Source: Aldersonia sp036524855 | GTDB lineage: Bacteria > Actinomycetota > Actinomycetes > Mycobacteriales > Mycobacteriaceae | Length of the DNA: 64,000 bases | Assembly: GCA_036524855.1 (NCBI GenBank) | Contig: DATDBL010000130.1 | Location: forward strand, 62,001 to 126,000 | Direction of reading: 5' to 3' | In this document: positions 8,977 to 19,169 of the stretch, one piece after another | Layout of the letters: the number at the start of each line of letters is the position of its first letter | How positions within the stretch are numbered: the first letter of the stretch is position 1 | Made by a program: the position numbers and the translations under genes | The notes under the pieces: generated by a model | The model's database searches: none | The model's input: the letters and a program-made list of their open reading frames with translations, nothing else | What the model was told of the DNA's origin: nothing

Positions 8977-10263
8977 CTACTTGCCGGGGTCGGTTGTGGT
9001 CGGGTTGGACGGGGTCGCGTCGGGTGCGAGCAGCACCGCGCGCATGAGGGCGTGCACGCGCGCCCGCGCGGCCGGGCGGGTGTCGAAGCGGACGAGGCGG
9101 CCCAGGTCCAGAACCAGCCCGAGCGCGGCGTGCACGCGGAAGCGGGCCTCGGTCTGGCCCGGCCGCAAGTCCACGAGCAGATGGACCCACTCCTCGATGT
9201 TCTGGCGCTGGATGGCGCGGAGCCGGCTCTGGTCGGCGACCGGTAGGTTGCCGAACTCCGCGAAGTACACCGACATCAGTTCGTGGTTGGCAAACGCCAG
9301 CGCGAGGTAGCTGCCGGCGACCTCGGCGAGCGCGGTCCTCGAATCGGTGGAGGCCGCGAGCGCGTCGGAGAGCGTGGCCGAGACGCGGTCGCCCGCCCGG
9401 TAGAACGCGGCCGCGAGCAGGTCTGCCTTGCTGCTGAAGTAGCGATACAGGCTCGACGCGGTGATGCCGGCGGCCGCCGCGATCTGCTCGATGCTCGCGT
9501 CGTGATATCCCGCGGCCGCGAACGTCCGGATCGCTTCGTTGAGGATGCGTTCCCGGCGCGCGGTCATGCTCATGCCCGACTCCGCCGCCGCCGGACCCGG
9601 GTCGTCGACCGGGACCGGCGGCAGGTCGCCGTCGACGACGGCCGCGCACATCTGATACAGCTGCGTCTCGATCACGTCCGCCGGCGCCGCGGTGCGGTGT
9701 GCGGTGATGCTGCCGATCACGCTCAAGACGGCGGTGGCGAGCATCCGCACGTCGGCCTTGGACAGTTCCGGACGCAGCTTCGCGATCGGGTCGGCGATCG
9801 CGCGGGTGACCATGTCGAAGGTCTCGCGCAGACGCGCCCGGTCGGCAGGCTCGAGATAGCGACCCTCCCACCGGTACAGCCCGCCGCTGCGCCGATGCTC
9901 GATAGTCGCGCGGGAGATCGCGCGCACCACCGCGGACAGCGTGTCGGCGGGGGAGCCGCCGGAGCATTGTTCGTGCACTGTCGTCACGGCCTCGCCCAAC
10001 GCACCGACCTCGCTGTCGGCGGCGGCGACGAGAAGTGCGTACTTGTTCGGGAAGTGCCGGTAGATCGCGGGCCCCGAGATCGCAAGCTGGGCCGCGATGT
10101 CGTCGATGCCGACCGGGTGGTAGCCGCGGTCGCTGAACGCCCGCGCGGCAGCGGCGGCGATCTGCGCCTTTCGGTCTCGGGGGCGTCTGCGAGGCGCCGC
10201 TTCCGCTGTGTTCACAGCCGCTGTGTTCGCAGCCGCCTCGGATTGCGACCTATCCGTCTGCAC
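8977..10263 (-). CDS. Double TetR-family transcriptional regulator
   Basis: 428 residues carrying two complete TetR DNA-binding domains. The first helix-turn-helix lies near residues 25-75 (IAAAAARAFSDRGYHPVGID, then ISGPAIYRHFPNK); the second near 240-290 (ILNEAIRTFAAAGYHDASIE, then ITASSLYRYFSSK). Each is followed by its own helical ligand-binding part. The start is the GTG at 10263, preceded by a strong GGGAGGGAGG site; the frame stays open 38 codons further but without such a site. It is divergent from the crotonase/acyl-CoA ligase genes and precedes the aldehyde dehydrogenase, so it probably represses both directions and responds to an acyl-CoA or similar ligand. Confidence 0.88.
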   Translation of the reverse strand: MQTDRSQSEAAANTAAVNTAEAAPRRRPRDRKAQIAAAAARAFSDRGYHPVGIDDIAAQLAISGPAIYRHFPNKYALLVAAADSEVGALGEAVTTVHEQCSGGSPADTLSAVVRAISRATIEHRRSGGLYRWEGRYLEPADRARLRETFDMVTRAIADPIAKLRPELSKADVRMLATAVLSVIGSITAHRTAAPADVIETQLYQMCAAVVDGDLPPVPVDDPGPAAAESGMSMTARRERILNEAIRTFAAAGYHDASIEQIAAAAGITASSLYRYFSSKADLLAAAFYRAGDRVSATLSDALAASTDSRTALAEVAGSYLALAFANHELMSVYFAEFGNLPVADQSRLRAIQRQNIEEWVHLLVDLRPGQTEARFRVHAALGLVLDLGRLVRFDTRPAARARVHALMRAVLLAPDATPSNPTTTDPGK

Positions 10264-10352
10264 TCGCGCCTCCCTCCCTCGCACTGCGAATTTCGAGCGG
10301 CTAGCTGCACAGATGCACCGCGGATCGGACCCGCCGGCCATGGTGCGGCTTG

Positions 10353-10382
10353 TTGACAGGTAGCCAACGTCTCCCATAAGTT
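10353..10382 (+). promoter_or_regulatory. Candidate promoter/operator between the TetR and crotonase genes
   Basis: A TTGACA hexamer (10353-10358) is followed after 18 bases by TAAGTT (10377-10382), a fair actinobacterial -35/-10 pair pointing at the crotonase gene. Overlapping it is an imperfect inverted repeat GTTGAC-5-GCCAAC, which could be the binding site of the divergent TetR regulator. Inference from spacing and position only. Confidence 0.4.
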
Positions 10383-10441
10383 AACCACAATTCGCGTCTT
10401 TGCCAACCATGGATTTCCATCGCAATCAATCCGAGGACCGC

Positions 10442-10513
10442 ATGCTTGCAACCCGCTTCACCGAGAAGTTCGGCAGCGACCTGTTCGACCGATCCGTGGG
10501 GGTGCGGGCATGA
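10442..10513 (+). CDS. Possible 23-residue leader peptide coupled to the crotonase gene
   Basis: ATG at 10442, with GAGG five bases upstream, opens a 23-codon frame (MLATRFTEKFGSDLFDR...) that ends in a TGA overlapping the ATG of the crotonase gene. The first residues resemble the start of nitronate monooxygenase-type proteins, so it could be the stump of a deleted gene rather than a regulatory peptide. Coding potential is supported only by the ribosome site and the coupling. Confidence 0.35.
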   Translation: MLATRFTEKFGSDLFDRSVGVRA

Positions 10514-11316
10514 CTGTGGAGGAGCAAGTGACGACAACCGAGGTCGGGTTCGAGGCGACCCGCGACGCAGGCATCCTGCGGATCACGTTCACCCGCGCAG
10601 ACCGGATGAACGCGCTGGACTACCGGACGATGGTCGCGCTCGGGGAGGAGATCGAGAACGCCGGATCCGACCCTGACGTGCGGGTAATCGTGCTGACCGG
10701 CACGGGCCGCGCGTTCTGCAGCGGCGCCGACCTCGTCGCGGTCGGGGAATCGCGGGGCGCGGGGATCACACCGACCGACAGCATGGATGCCGTGAACCGG
10801 CTCGTCCGGGCGATCGTGCAGGTGCCGGTCCCGGTCATCGCGCGGGTCACCGGGGCGGCCGCGGGGATCGGGGCGTCGCTCGCCATCGCCGCGGATCTCG
10901 CCTATGCCACCGAGAACTCCTATCTGCTGCTCGCGTTCGTGAACATCGGACTCATGCCCGACGGCGGTGCGAGCGCGCTGGTCGCCGCGGCGTCGGGCCG
11001 CGCCCTCGCGGCCGAGATGGCGCTGCTGGGGAAGCGGCTGGCGGCACGCGAGGCGAAGGCGGCGGGACTGATCACCGACGTCGTCGCGGACGAGGAGATC
11101 GACGCACGAGTCGAGGCCGCCGCGCGGAAGATCGCCAACGGGCCCCGCCGGGCGCTCGAACTCACCAAGCGGGCGGTGAACGCCGCCGCGCTCTCCGCCC
11201 TCGAGGACGCGCTGGCGCGCGAGCACGAGGGGCAGACCGAACTGCTGACCTCGAGCGACTTCGTGGAAGGCGTCGCCGCGATGCTCGGCAAGCGCAAACC
11301 GGAATTCGGACCCTGA
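10510..11316 (+). CDS. Enoyl-CoA hydratase/isomerase (crotonase family)
   Basis: 268 residues with both oxyanion-hole segments of the crotonase fold: AFCSGADL (around residue 70) and GAAAGIGASLA (around 117). At the position where hydratases carry the second catalytic glutamate the sequence reads FVNIGLMPDGGAS, with aspartate; PaaG-like isomerases use aspartate near this place, so an isomerase role is possible. The next gene encodes an acyl-CoA ligase 55 bases downstream, suggesting one transcript for activation and beta-oxidation of an acid. Control by the divergent double TetR protein is likely. Confidence 0.85.
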   Translation: MTVEEQVTTTEVGFEATRDAGILRITFTRADRMNALDYRTMVALGEEIENAGSDPDVRVIVLTGTGRAFCSGADLVAVGESRGAGITPTDSMDAVNRLVRAIVQVPVPVIARVTGAAAGIGASLAIAADLAYATENSYLLLAFVNIGLMPDGGASALVAAASGRALAAEMALLGKRLAAREAKAAGLITDVVADEEIDARVEAAARKIANGPRRALELTKRAVNAAALSALEDALAREHEGQTELLTSSDFVEGVAAMLGKRKPEFGP

Positions 11317-11371
11317 GGCGGAGCCTCACTTTGGCCCGAGGCGAATTCACTAGTACCACCAGGAGAATCAC

Positions 11372-12967
11372 ATGACCTCGACCGTCGCTCCCGCCGCCGA
11401 CATGCTGGCGGAGCCGCTGCGCTCGCGGCGCAACACCTGGAACACCCAGGTCGCCGTGCACGCCCAGATGAAGCCCGACACGGTCGCCTTCCGTTTCCGT
11501 GGCCTCGACACCACGTGGGCGCAACTGCATCGGCGGATCGAGGCGCTCGCCGACGCCCTGGCCCGTCGGGGGGTGGGCCAGGGCGACCGGGTGTTGGTCG
11601 TGATGCTCAACCACACCGCCTATTTCGAGGCGGTGCTCGGCATCAACGCGACCGGTGCGATCGCGGTGCCGGTGAACTTCCGCCTCACCCCGCCGGAGAT
11701 GAGCTACATCGTGTCCGACAGCGGTGCGCTCGCGGTGATCACCGACGCCACGCTCGCGCCGTTGGTAGCGGCGGTGCGGGCGCAGAACCCCGGACTCGGC
11801 ACGTGCCTCGTCATCGACGGGAAAACAGCAGACGGCGAAACCGACGGCGACGTGCTCGGGTACGAGGAGGTGCTCGCCGAGCAGGGGGCGGCGCGCATTC
11901 CGCTCGACATCTCCGAGGACTCACCGGCGCTGATCATGTACACCTCGGGCACGACCGGCAGCCCCAAGGGCGCGATCCTCTCCTACGCCAACCTCAACGG
12001 CCAGGCGCTGACGTGTATCCAGGCGCTGGACAACCGGGCCGACGACGTCGTGTTCTGTACCGCGCCGATGTTCCACATCGCCGGGCTGGGCAGCATTGCG
12101 CCGGCGATCGTCGTCAGGGCGCGAACCGTCATTCACCCGCTCGGCGCCTTCGACGCGACCGAACTGCTCGACGCGTGGGAGCGCGAGGGGGCGACGTCGG
12201 CGTTCCTGGTGCCGATTCAGTGGCAGGCGGTCTGTGCCGAGCCGCGGGTGCGCGAGCGGAATCTAGCGCTGCGGGTGATCAGCTGGGGTGCGGCGCCGGC
12301 GTCGGACACGGTGCTGCGGGCGATGTCGGAGACGTTCCCGAACGCGCAGAACGTCGCGGTGTTCGGGCAGACCGAGATGTCCCCGGTCACCTGCGTCCTG
12401 AACGGCGAGGACGCGCTGCGCAAGCTCGGCTCGGTCGGTCGGCCGATCCCGACCATTGCCTCGCGGGTGGTCGACGACGAGATGAACGACGTCGCGCCGG
12501 GCGAGGTCGGCGAGATCGTCTACCGCGGCCCGACGATGATGCAGGGCTACTGGAACAAGCCCGAGGCGACCGCGGAGGCGTTCTACGGCGGCTGGTTCCA
12601 CTCCGGCGACCTGGTCCGCCAGGACGAGGAGGGCTTCGTCTGGGTTGTCGACCGCAAGAAGGACATGATCATCTCGGGCGGCGAGAACATCTACTGCGCC
12701 GAGGTGGAGAACGTCCTGTACGGACACCCGAACGTCGTCGAGGCGGCCGTAATCGGGCGGTCCGACGCGAAGTGGGGCGAGGTCCCGGTCGCGGTCGTCG
12801 TGGTGTCCGGCGTCGACACGCTCGATCTCGCGGACCTCGGCCCCCATCTCAACGAGCATCTCGCTCGGTACAAGCACCCCAAGGACCTCGTCGTCGTCGA
12901 CGAACTGCCGCGCAACGCGAGCGGGAAGGTCACCAAACACACGCTGCGCAAGGAGTTCGCGGGCTGA
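11372..12967 (+). CDS. Acyl-CoA synthetase (FadD-type AMP-dependent ligase)
   Basis: 531 residues of the ANL superfamily. Visible motifs: the P-loop-like MYTSGTTGSPKGA (about 188-200), FGQTEMSP, the GWFHSGDLV hinge region, DRKKDMIISGGENIYCAEVE and the catalytic lysine near the end in NASGKVTKHTLR. The ATG has an AGGAG site six bases upstream. It should activate a fatty or aromatic acid to its CoA thioester, feeding the crotonase encoded just before it. Chain-length preference cannot be read from the sequence. Confidence 0.92.
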   Translation: MTSTVAPAADMLAEPLRSRRNTWNTQVAVHAQMKPDTVAFRFRGLDTTWAQLHRRIEALADALARRGVGQGDRVLVVMLNHTAYFEAVLGINATGAIAVPVNFRLTPPEMSYIVSDSGALAVITDATLAPLVAAVRAQNPGLGTCLVIDGKTADGETDGDVLGYEEVLAEQGAARIPLDISEDSPALIMYTSGTTGSPKGAILSYANLNGQALTCIQALDNRADDVVFCTAPMFHIAGLGSIAPAIVVRARTVIHPLGAFDATELLDAWEREGATSAFLVPIQWQAVCAEPRVRERNLALRVISWGAAPASDTVLRAMSETFPNAQNVAVFGQTEMSPVTCVLNGEDALRKLGSVGRPIPTIASRVVDDEMNDVAPGEVGEIVYRGPTMMQGYWNKPEATAEAFYGGWFHSGDLVRQDEEGFVWVVDRKKDMIISGGENIYCAEVENVLYGHPNVVEAAVIGRSDAKWGEVPVAVVVVSGVDTLDLADLGPHLNEHLARYKHPKDLVVVDELPRNASGKVTKHTLRKEFAG

Positions 12968-13409
12968 GCCTCAGCACCCTCAGCCCGGGTGGGGGCGATT
13001 TGGACTCGCCGGTACGGCTGAGGCATACTGTTCCGGTTGCCTTGACCGGGACGCGCTCTGGTGTGGCCCGAGGTCGGGTTGGCGAAGCGCCTGTGAGCTG
13101 CGTGTTTGCGCAGGTCGGAGGCATGCAAGACGGAAAGCAGTGCCAAGCACCCGGGAACGGGTGCGCCGGGACACGAGTTCCGAAGTCCGGCCGGACGGCC
13201 CTAGGAGGGTCCGGTGTGGGCTGCGGAACGCGGCCGGGGTATGTTCGCGAATGCGACACGCCCGACCGCGTGGACCAGTGAACGTTGACAGGTGAACAGC
13301 GGTGACGGCGGTGGAGTTCGATGGACATCGGCTCCGATCGCATGGATTCGTTGAGACCTGTGTGCGTTCGGGCAGACGAGAAGCGGCAAGCAAGAAAAGG
13401 ACACGAAGC
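12968..13409 (+). other. Leader region of the S10 operon
   Basis: This 442-bp gap has no convincing gene. It contains the candidate promoter at 13000-13029 and about 380 bases of structured leader before rpsJ, including a hairpin with 7-bp arms (13147-13153 with 13158-13164, loop GGAA) and the 12-bp palindrome GTCCGGCCGGAC (13185-13196). Long leaders ahead of S10 operons are sites of autoregulation by L4 in other bacteria; no such element is recognised here with certainty. Confidence 0.5.
13000..13029 (+). promoter_or_regulatory. Candidate promoter of the S10 ribosomal protein operon
   Basis: TTGGAC at 13000-13005 and CATACT at 13024-13029 are separated by 18 bases, matching a housekeeping sigma promoter. 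It lies shortly after the acyl-CoA ligase stop and points at rpsJ. Confidence 0.5.
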
Positions 13410-13715
13410 GTGGCGGGACAGAAGATCCGCATCAGGCTCAAGGCCTACGACCACGAGGCGATCGACGCGTCCGCGCGCAAGATCGTGGAGACGGTGACCC
13501 GTACTGGGGCCCGCGTCGTCGGCCCGGTGCCGTTGCCCACCGAGAAGAACATCTATTGCGTCATCCGCTCGCCGCACAAGTACAAGGACTCGCGCGAGCA
13601 CTTCGAGATGCGCACCCACAAGCGGCTGATCGACATCCTCGACCCGACGCCGAAGACCGTCGATGCGCTGATGCGCATCGACCTTCCGGCCAGTGTCGAC
13701 GTGAACATTCAGTGA
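13410..13715 (+). CDS. rpsJ: 30S ribosomal protein S10
   Basis: 101 residues, the standard S10 length, starting at the GTG (MAGQKIRIRLKAYDHEAID) rather than the longer open frame upstream, which has no family match. Hallmarks are TRTGARVVGPVPLPTEK and RTHKRLIDILDPTPKTVDALM. S10 sits in the 30S head and also acts with NusB in antitermination. It opens the S10 operon; rplC follows after 14 bases. Confidence 0.99.
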   Translation: MAGQKIRIRLKAYDHEAIDASARKIVETVTRTGARVVGPVPLPTEKNIYCVIRSPHKYKDSREHFEMRTHKRLIDILDPTPKTVDALMRIDLPASVDVNIQ

Positions 13716-13729
13716 GTTCGGGGCAGCAC

Positions 13730-14395
13730 ATGACTGACAACAAGAATCGGCCCGCAAACGGCATCCTGGGCACGAAGCTCGGCATGACGCAGGTCTTCGA
13801 CGAGAACAACCGGGTCGTCCCGGTCACCGTCGTCAAGGCGGGACCGAACGTGGTCACCCAGATCCGTACCGAGGAACGCGACGGCTACAGCGCCGTGCAG
13901 CTCGCCTACGGCGCCGTGGACCCCCGCCGCGTGTCCAAGCCGGTCTCCGGCCAGTTCGCCAAGGCCGGGGTGACCCCGCGTCGCCACATCGTCGAGATCC
14001 GCGTGGCCGACACCTCCGCCTTCGAGGTCGGCCAGGAGCTGACCGCCGAGGTGTTCGCCGACGGCGCGTACGTCGATGTCACCGGCACCAGCAAGGGCAA
14101 GGGCTTCGCCGGCACCATGAAGCGGCACGGCTTCTCCGGGCAGGGCGCCAGCCACGGCGCCCAGGCGGTGCATCGTCGTCCCGGCTCCATCGGTGGCTGC
14201 GCCACCCCTGGCCGCGTCTTCAAGGGCACCCGGATGTCGGGCCGGATGGGCAGCGACCGCGTCACCATGCAGAACCTGTCGGTGCACAAGGTCGACGCCG
14301 AGAACGGCCTGTTGCTGATCAAGGGCGCGATTCCAGGCCGCAGGGGCGGTCTCGTGATCGTCAGGAACGCTGTGAAGGGTGGTGCTCGGGCATGA
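13730..14395 (+). CDS. rplC: 50S ribosomal protein L3
   Basis: 221 residues starting MTDNKNRPANGILGTKLGM. The central loop that reaches toward the peptidyl transferase centre is present (SKGKGFAGTMKRHGF, then GASHG and RRPGSIG). The longer open frame upstream runs through rpsJ and is discarded. Its stop overlaps the rplD start by four bases (ATGA), indicating translational coupling. Confidence 0.99.
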   Translation: MTDNKNRPANGILGTKLGMTQVFDENNRVVPVTVVKAGPNVVTQIRTEERDGYSAVQLAYGAVDPRRVSKPVSGQFAKAGVTPRRHIVEIRVADTSAFEVGQELTAEVFADGAYVDVTGTSKGKGFAGTMKRHGFSGQGASHGAQAVHRRPGSIGGCATPGRVFKGTRMSGRMGSDRVTMQNLSVHKVDAENGLLLIKGAIPGRRGGLVIVRNAVKGGARA

Positions 14396-15051
14396 CCACG
14401 AAGTTGACGCTCGACGTCAAGGCGCCCGGCGGCAAGACCGAGGGCACCGTCGAACTGCCCGCCGAGATCTTCGACGTCGAGGCGAACATCTCGCTGATGC
14501 ACCAGGTGGTCGTGGCCCAGCAGGCCGCCGCCCGCCAGGGCACGCACGCGACCAAGACCCGCGGTGACGTCCGCGGCGGCGGCCGCAAGCCGTACCGGCA
14601 GAAGGGCACCGGCCGCGCCCGCCAGGGTTCGACCCGCGCGCCGCAGTTCACCGGTGGTGGCATCGTCCACGGCCCGCAGCCGCGCGACTACAGCCAGCGC
14701 ACCAACAAGAAGATGAAGGCCGCCGCGCTGCGCGGTGCGCTGTCGGATCGCGCACGCAACGAGCGCATCCACGTGATCAGCGAACTCGTCGTCGGCCAGA
14801 CCCCGTCGACGAAGAGCGCGCGGGTGTTCCTCGAGGAACTGTCGGACCGCCGCAAGCTGCTGGTGGTCGTCGGCCGCGAGGACGTCACCGCATGGAAGAG
14901 CGTGGCAAACCTGCCGAACGTGCACCCGATCGCTCCCGACCAGCTCAACACCTACGACGTCCTCGACAGCGACGACGTGGTGTTCAGCGTCGAGGCGCTC
15001 AACACGTTCGTGCACGGCCCCGCCGAAGCGGCGCAACAGGAACAGGAGTAG
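14392..15051 (+). CDS. rplD: 50S ribosomal protein L4
   Basis: 219 residues, with the long internal loop of L4 (RQGTHATKTRGDVRGGGRKP, then GTGRARQGSTRAPQF) that lines the exit tunnel, and the C-terminal DVLDSDDVVFSVEAL. The ATG overlaps the rplC stop. In other bacteria L4 represses its own S10 operon through the leader; the structured leader here would allow it, but that is inference. Confidence 0.99.
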   Translation: MTTKLTLDVKAPGGKTEGTVELPAEIFDVEANISLMHQVVVAQQAAARQGTHATKTRGDVRGGGRKPYRQKGTGRARQGSTRAPQFTGGGIVHGPQPRDYSQRTNKKMKAAALRGALSDRARNERIHVISELVVGQTPSTKSARVFLEELSDRRKLLVVVGREDVTAWKSVANLPNVHPIAPDQLNTYDVLDSDDVVFSVEALNTFVHGPAEAAQQEQE

Positions 15052-15059
15052 TGGCGGCT

Positions 15060-15365
15060 GTGACCAAAGTTGCTGATCCCCGCGACATCGTGCTGGCGCC
15101 GGTCATCTCCGAGAAGTCCTACGGACTGCTCGAGGAAGGCACCTACACCTTCCTGGTGCGCCCGGACTCGAACAAGACGCAGATCAAGATCGCCGTGGAG
15201 CAGATCTTCGGCGTGAACGTGATCAACGTCAACACCGCCAACCGTCAGGGCAAGCGCAAGCGGACCCGGTTCGGTTACGGCCAGCGCAAGAGCACCAAGC
15301 GCGCGCTCGTGACCATCTCGGCCGACAGCAAGCCCATCGAGATCTTCGGGGGCCCGGTCGGCTGA
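15060..15365 (+). CDS. rplW: 50S ribosomal protein L23
   Basis: 101 residues from the GTG at 15060 (VTKVADPRDIVLAPVISEKS). An earlier GTG at 15051 lies only two bases from the AGGAG site, while 15060 sits eleven bases away and gives the family length, so 15060 is preferred. L23 lies at the tunnel exit and docks trigger factor and SRP. Conserved TANRQGKRKRTRFGYG and IEIFGGPV are present. Confidence 0.97.
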   Translation: MTKVADPRDIVLAPVISEKSYGLLEEGTYTFLVRPDSNKTQIKIAVEQIFGVNVINVNTANRQGKRKRTRFGYGQRKSTKRALVTISADSKPIEIFGGPVG

Positions 15366-15401
15366 CGCCGCCCGAGACCTTGAGAAAGCAGAGAAGAACT
15401 C

Positions 15402-16241
<840 letters not shown>

Positions 16242-16258
16242 CCAGGAGGGAGTAGAAG

Positions 16259-16540
16259 ATGCCACGCAGTCTCAAGAAGGGCCCGTTCGTCGACGACCAC
16301 CTCCTCGCGAAGGTGGACGTACAGAACGAGAAGGGCACCAAGCAGGTCATCAAGACCTGGTCGCGCCGCTCCACCATCATCCCCGACTTCATCGGCCACA
16401 CCTTCGCCGTCCACGACGGTCGCAAGCACGTGCCGGTGTTCGTCTCGGACAACATGGTCGGGCACAAGCTCGGCGAGTTCGCGCCGACCCGCACGTTCAA
16501 GGGTCACATCAAAGACGACCGGAAGGGGAAGCGGCGTTGA
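16259..16540 (+). CDS. rpsS: 30S ribosomal protein S19
   Basis: 93 residues (MPRSLKKGPFVDDHLLAKV), with the conserved TWSRRSTIIPDFIGHT and LGEFAPTRTFKGH. S19 forms the head of the 30S subunit with S13. A clear GGAGGG site precedes the ATG. Its stop overlaps the TTG start of rplV. Confidence 0.99.
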   Translation: MPRSLKKGPFVDDHLLAKVDVQNEKGTKQVIKTWSRRSTIIPDFIGHTFAVHDGRKHVPVFVSDNMVGHKLGEFAPTRTFKGHIKDDRKGKRR

Positions 16541-16949
16541 GTAATCCAGCACAGGGTGCACTCGCCAACCCGACGGCTCGCGCCACCGCGAAGCATGTCC
16601 GGGTCACCCCGATGAAGGCCCGCCGCATGGTGGACCTGGTGCGTGGGCGCGCCGTCGAGGACGCCATGTCGATCCTGAAGTTCGCGCCGCAGGCCGCCAG
16701 CGAACCGGTCGCGAAGGTCGTGGCGAGTGCCGCGGCGAACGCCGAGAACAACCTCGGCCTCGACCCGGCCACGCTGGTGATCGCCCGCGCGTACGTCGAC
16801 GAGGGCGCGACCATGAAGCGGTTCCAGCCGCGCGCCCAGGGCCGCGCGTTCCGGATTCGCAAGCGCACCAGCCACATCACGATCGAGGTCGAGAGCGTGC
16901 CGAGCAAGGCCGGCAGCACTCGCAACCGTCGCCGGAAGGGAGCTCAGTA

Positions 16950-16950
<1 letters not shown>
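16537..16950 (+). CDS. rplV: 50S ribosomal protein L22
   Basis: 137 residues from a TTG that overlaps the rpsS TGA; no better start is in frame before the conserved VRVTPMKARRMVDLVRG. The beta-hairpin that lines the exit tunnel is seen as ARAYVDEGATMKRFQPRAQG. The C-terminus is basic (RNRRRKGAQ). The last base is shared with the GTG of rpsC. Confidence 0.98.
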
Positions 16951-17756
<806 letters not shown>

Positions 17757-17759
17757 CTC

Positions 17760-18176
17760 ATGCTGATGCCACGGCGGGTCAAGCACCGCAAGCAGCACCA
17801 CCCCAGCCGCACGGGTGCGGCCAAGGGCGGCACCACGGTCGCGTTCGGTGACTTCGGCATCCAGGCCCTCGAGCCTGCCTACATCACCAACCGGCAGATC
17901 GAGTCCGCGCGTATCGCGATGACTCGGCACATCAAGCGTGGCGGCAGGATCTGGATCAACATCTACCCGGATCGCCCGCTGACCAAGAAGCCCGCCGAGA
18001 CCCGGATGGGTTCCGGCAAGGGCTCGCCCGAGTGGTGGGTCGCGAACGTCAAGCCCGGCCGGGTGATGTTCGAGATGAGCTACCCGAACGAGGAGACCGC
18101 TCGCGAGGCGCTGCGCCGCGCGATGCACAAGCTCCCGTGCAAGTGCAGGATCGTGTCCAGGGAGGAGCAGTTCTGA
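17760..18176 (+). CDS. rplP: 50S ribosomal protein L16
   Basis: 138 residues with MLMPRRVKHRKQHHPSRTG at the start, MGSGKGSPEWWVANVKPG in the middle and KLPCKCRIVSRE at the end, all hallmarks of L16, which contacts the A-site tRNA. It begins three bases after rpsC and its TGA overlaps the rpmC ATG by one base. Confidence 0.99.
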   Translation: MLMPRRVKHRKQHHPSRTGAAKGGTTVAFGDFGIQALEPAYITNRQIESARIAMTRHIKRGGRIWINIYPDRPLTKKPAETRMGSGKGSPEWWVANVKPGRVMFEMSYPNEETAREALRRAMHKLPCKCRIVSREEQF

Positions 18177-18415
18177 TGGCGAGCGGAACACCGGCCGCAG
18201 AGCTTCGTGAGCTCTCCGAGGACGAGCTGACCGGGAAGCTGCGCGAGAGCAAGGAAGAGCTGTTCAATCTGCGTTTCCAGATGGCGACGGGGCAGCTCGA
18301 CAACAACCGTCGGCTGCGCACCGTGCGGCACGAGATCTCGCGGATCTACACGGTCCTGCGTGAGCGTGAGCTCGGCCTCGCCGCCGCGCCCGCGGGTGAC
18401 GGAGACGCGGCATGA
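18176..18415 (+). CDS. rpmC: 50S ribosomal protein L29
   Basis: 79 residues: ELRELSEDELTGKLRESKEE and NLRFQMATGQLDNNRRL are diagnostic. The start is the ATG overlapping the rplP stop; the open frame upstream lies in rplP. L29 sits beside L23 at the tunnel exit. The stop overlaps rpsQ by four bases. Confidence 0.98.
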   Translation: MASGTPAAELRELSEDELTGKLRESKEELFNLRFQMATGQLDNNRRLRTVRHEISRIYTVLRERELGLAAAPAGDGDAA

Positions 18416-18723
18416 GTGAGGGCAGTGTGAGTGAGGGCAGTGTGAACGAAGGGCGCGTGAGCGAGAAGCAGGCCCGGAACAGACGGAAGACCCGGATCGG
18501 GTACGTCGTCTCCGACAAGATGGAGAAGACGATCGTGGTCGAGCTGGAGGACCGGGTCAGGCACCCGCTCTACGGCAAGATCATCCGGCGCACCACCAAG
18601 GTGAAGGCGCACGACGAGAACAGCACCGCCGGCGTCGGCGACCGTGTGTCCCTGATGGAGACGCGGCCCATGTCGGCCACCAAGCGGTGGCGCCTCGTTG
18701 AGGTGCTCGAGCGCGCGAAGTAG
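18412..18723 (+). CDS. rpsQ: 30S ribosomal protein S17 with repetitive N-terminal extension
   Basis: 103 residues. The S17 body is normal (GYVVSDKMEKTIVVELEDRV, KAHDE, DRVSLMETRPMSATKRWRL). Before it lie three five-residue repeats (SEGSV, SEGSV, NEGRV) encoded by a 15-bp tandem repeat. Each repeat carries a GTG preceded by GAGGG or a similar stretch, so several in-frame starts are possible; the ATG at 18412, coupled to rpmC, is used here. The true N-terminus may be shorter, beginning near SEKQARNRR. Confidence 0.95.
   Translation: MSEGSVSEGSVNEGRVSEKQARNRRKTRIGYVVSDKMEKTIVVELEDRVRHPLYGKIIRRTTKVKAHDENSTAGVGDRVSLMETRPMSATKRWRLVEVLERAK
18415..18459 (+). repeat. 15-bp tandem repeat at the start of rpsQ
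   Basis: The unit AGTGAGGGCAGTGTG occurs twice exactly (18415-18429 and 18430-18444), followed by a diverged third copy (18445-18459). It encodes SEGSV-SEGSV-NEGRV. Confidence 0.9.
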
Positions 18724-18800
18724 GCGGCCCGCCGAGGGCAGACCATGGCCCGCCGGGTCGGAAATCGGGCGGGTGAAGAATCCAGGTCGAGGAGAAGTAA

Positions 18801-19169
18801 GTGATTCAGCAGGAGTCGCGAGTACGCGTCGCCGACAACACGGGTGCCAAGGAGATCCTCTGCATCCGCGTGCTCGGTGGTTCGTCGCGTCGCTACGCCG
18901 GGGTCGGCGACGTCGTCGTCGCCACCGTCAAGGACGCCATCCCGGGCGGCAATGTCAAGCGCGGTGAAGTGGTCAAGGCCGTCATCGTCCGCACCACCAA
19001 GGAGCGGCGGCGCCCGGACGGCAGCTATATCCGCTTCGACGAGAACGCCGCGGTGCTCATCAAGGCGGACAACGATCCGCGCGGCACGCGCATCTTCGGC
19101 CCGGTCGGGCGCGAACTGCGCGACAAGCGCTTCATGAAGATCGTTTCGCTTGCCCCGGAGGTCGTGTGA
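18801..19169 (+). CDS. rplN: 50S ribosomal protein L14
   Basis: 122 residues from a GTG eight bases after GAGGAG. Diagnostic segments are VADNTGAKEILCIRVLGGS, AVIVRTTKERRRPDGSYI and GTRIFGPVGRELRDK. It opens the spc part of the cluster after a 77-bp gap from rpsQ that holds no gene. L14 forms intersubunit bridges. Confidence 0.99.
   Translation: MIQQESRVRVADNTGAKEILCIRVLGGSSRRYAGVGDVVVATVKDAIPGGNVKRGEVVKAVIVRTTKERRRPDGSYIRFDENAAVLIKADNDPRGTRIFGPVGRELRDKRFMKIVSLAPEVV

Noticed and set aside
15051..15059. GTG at 15051 as the rplW start
   Set aside because: It lies only two bases from the AGGAG site; the GTG at 15060 fits both ribosome spacing and family length.
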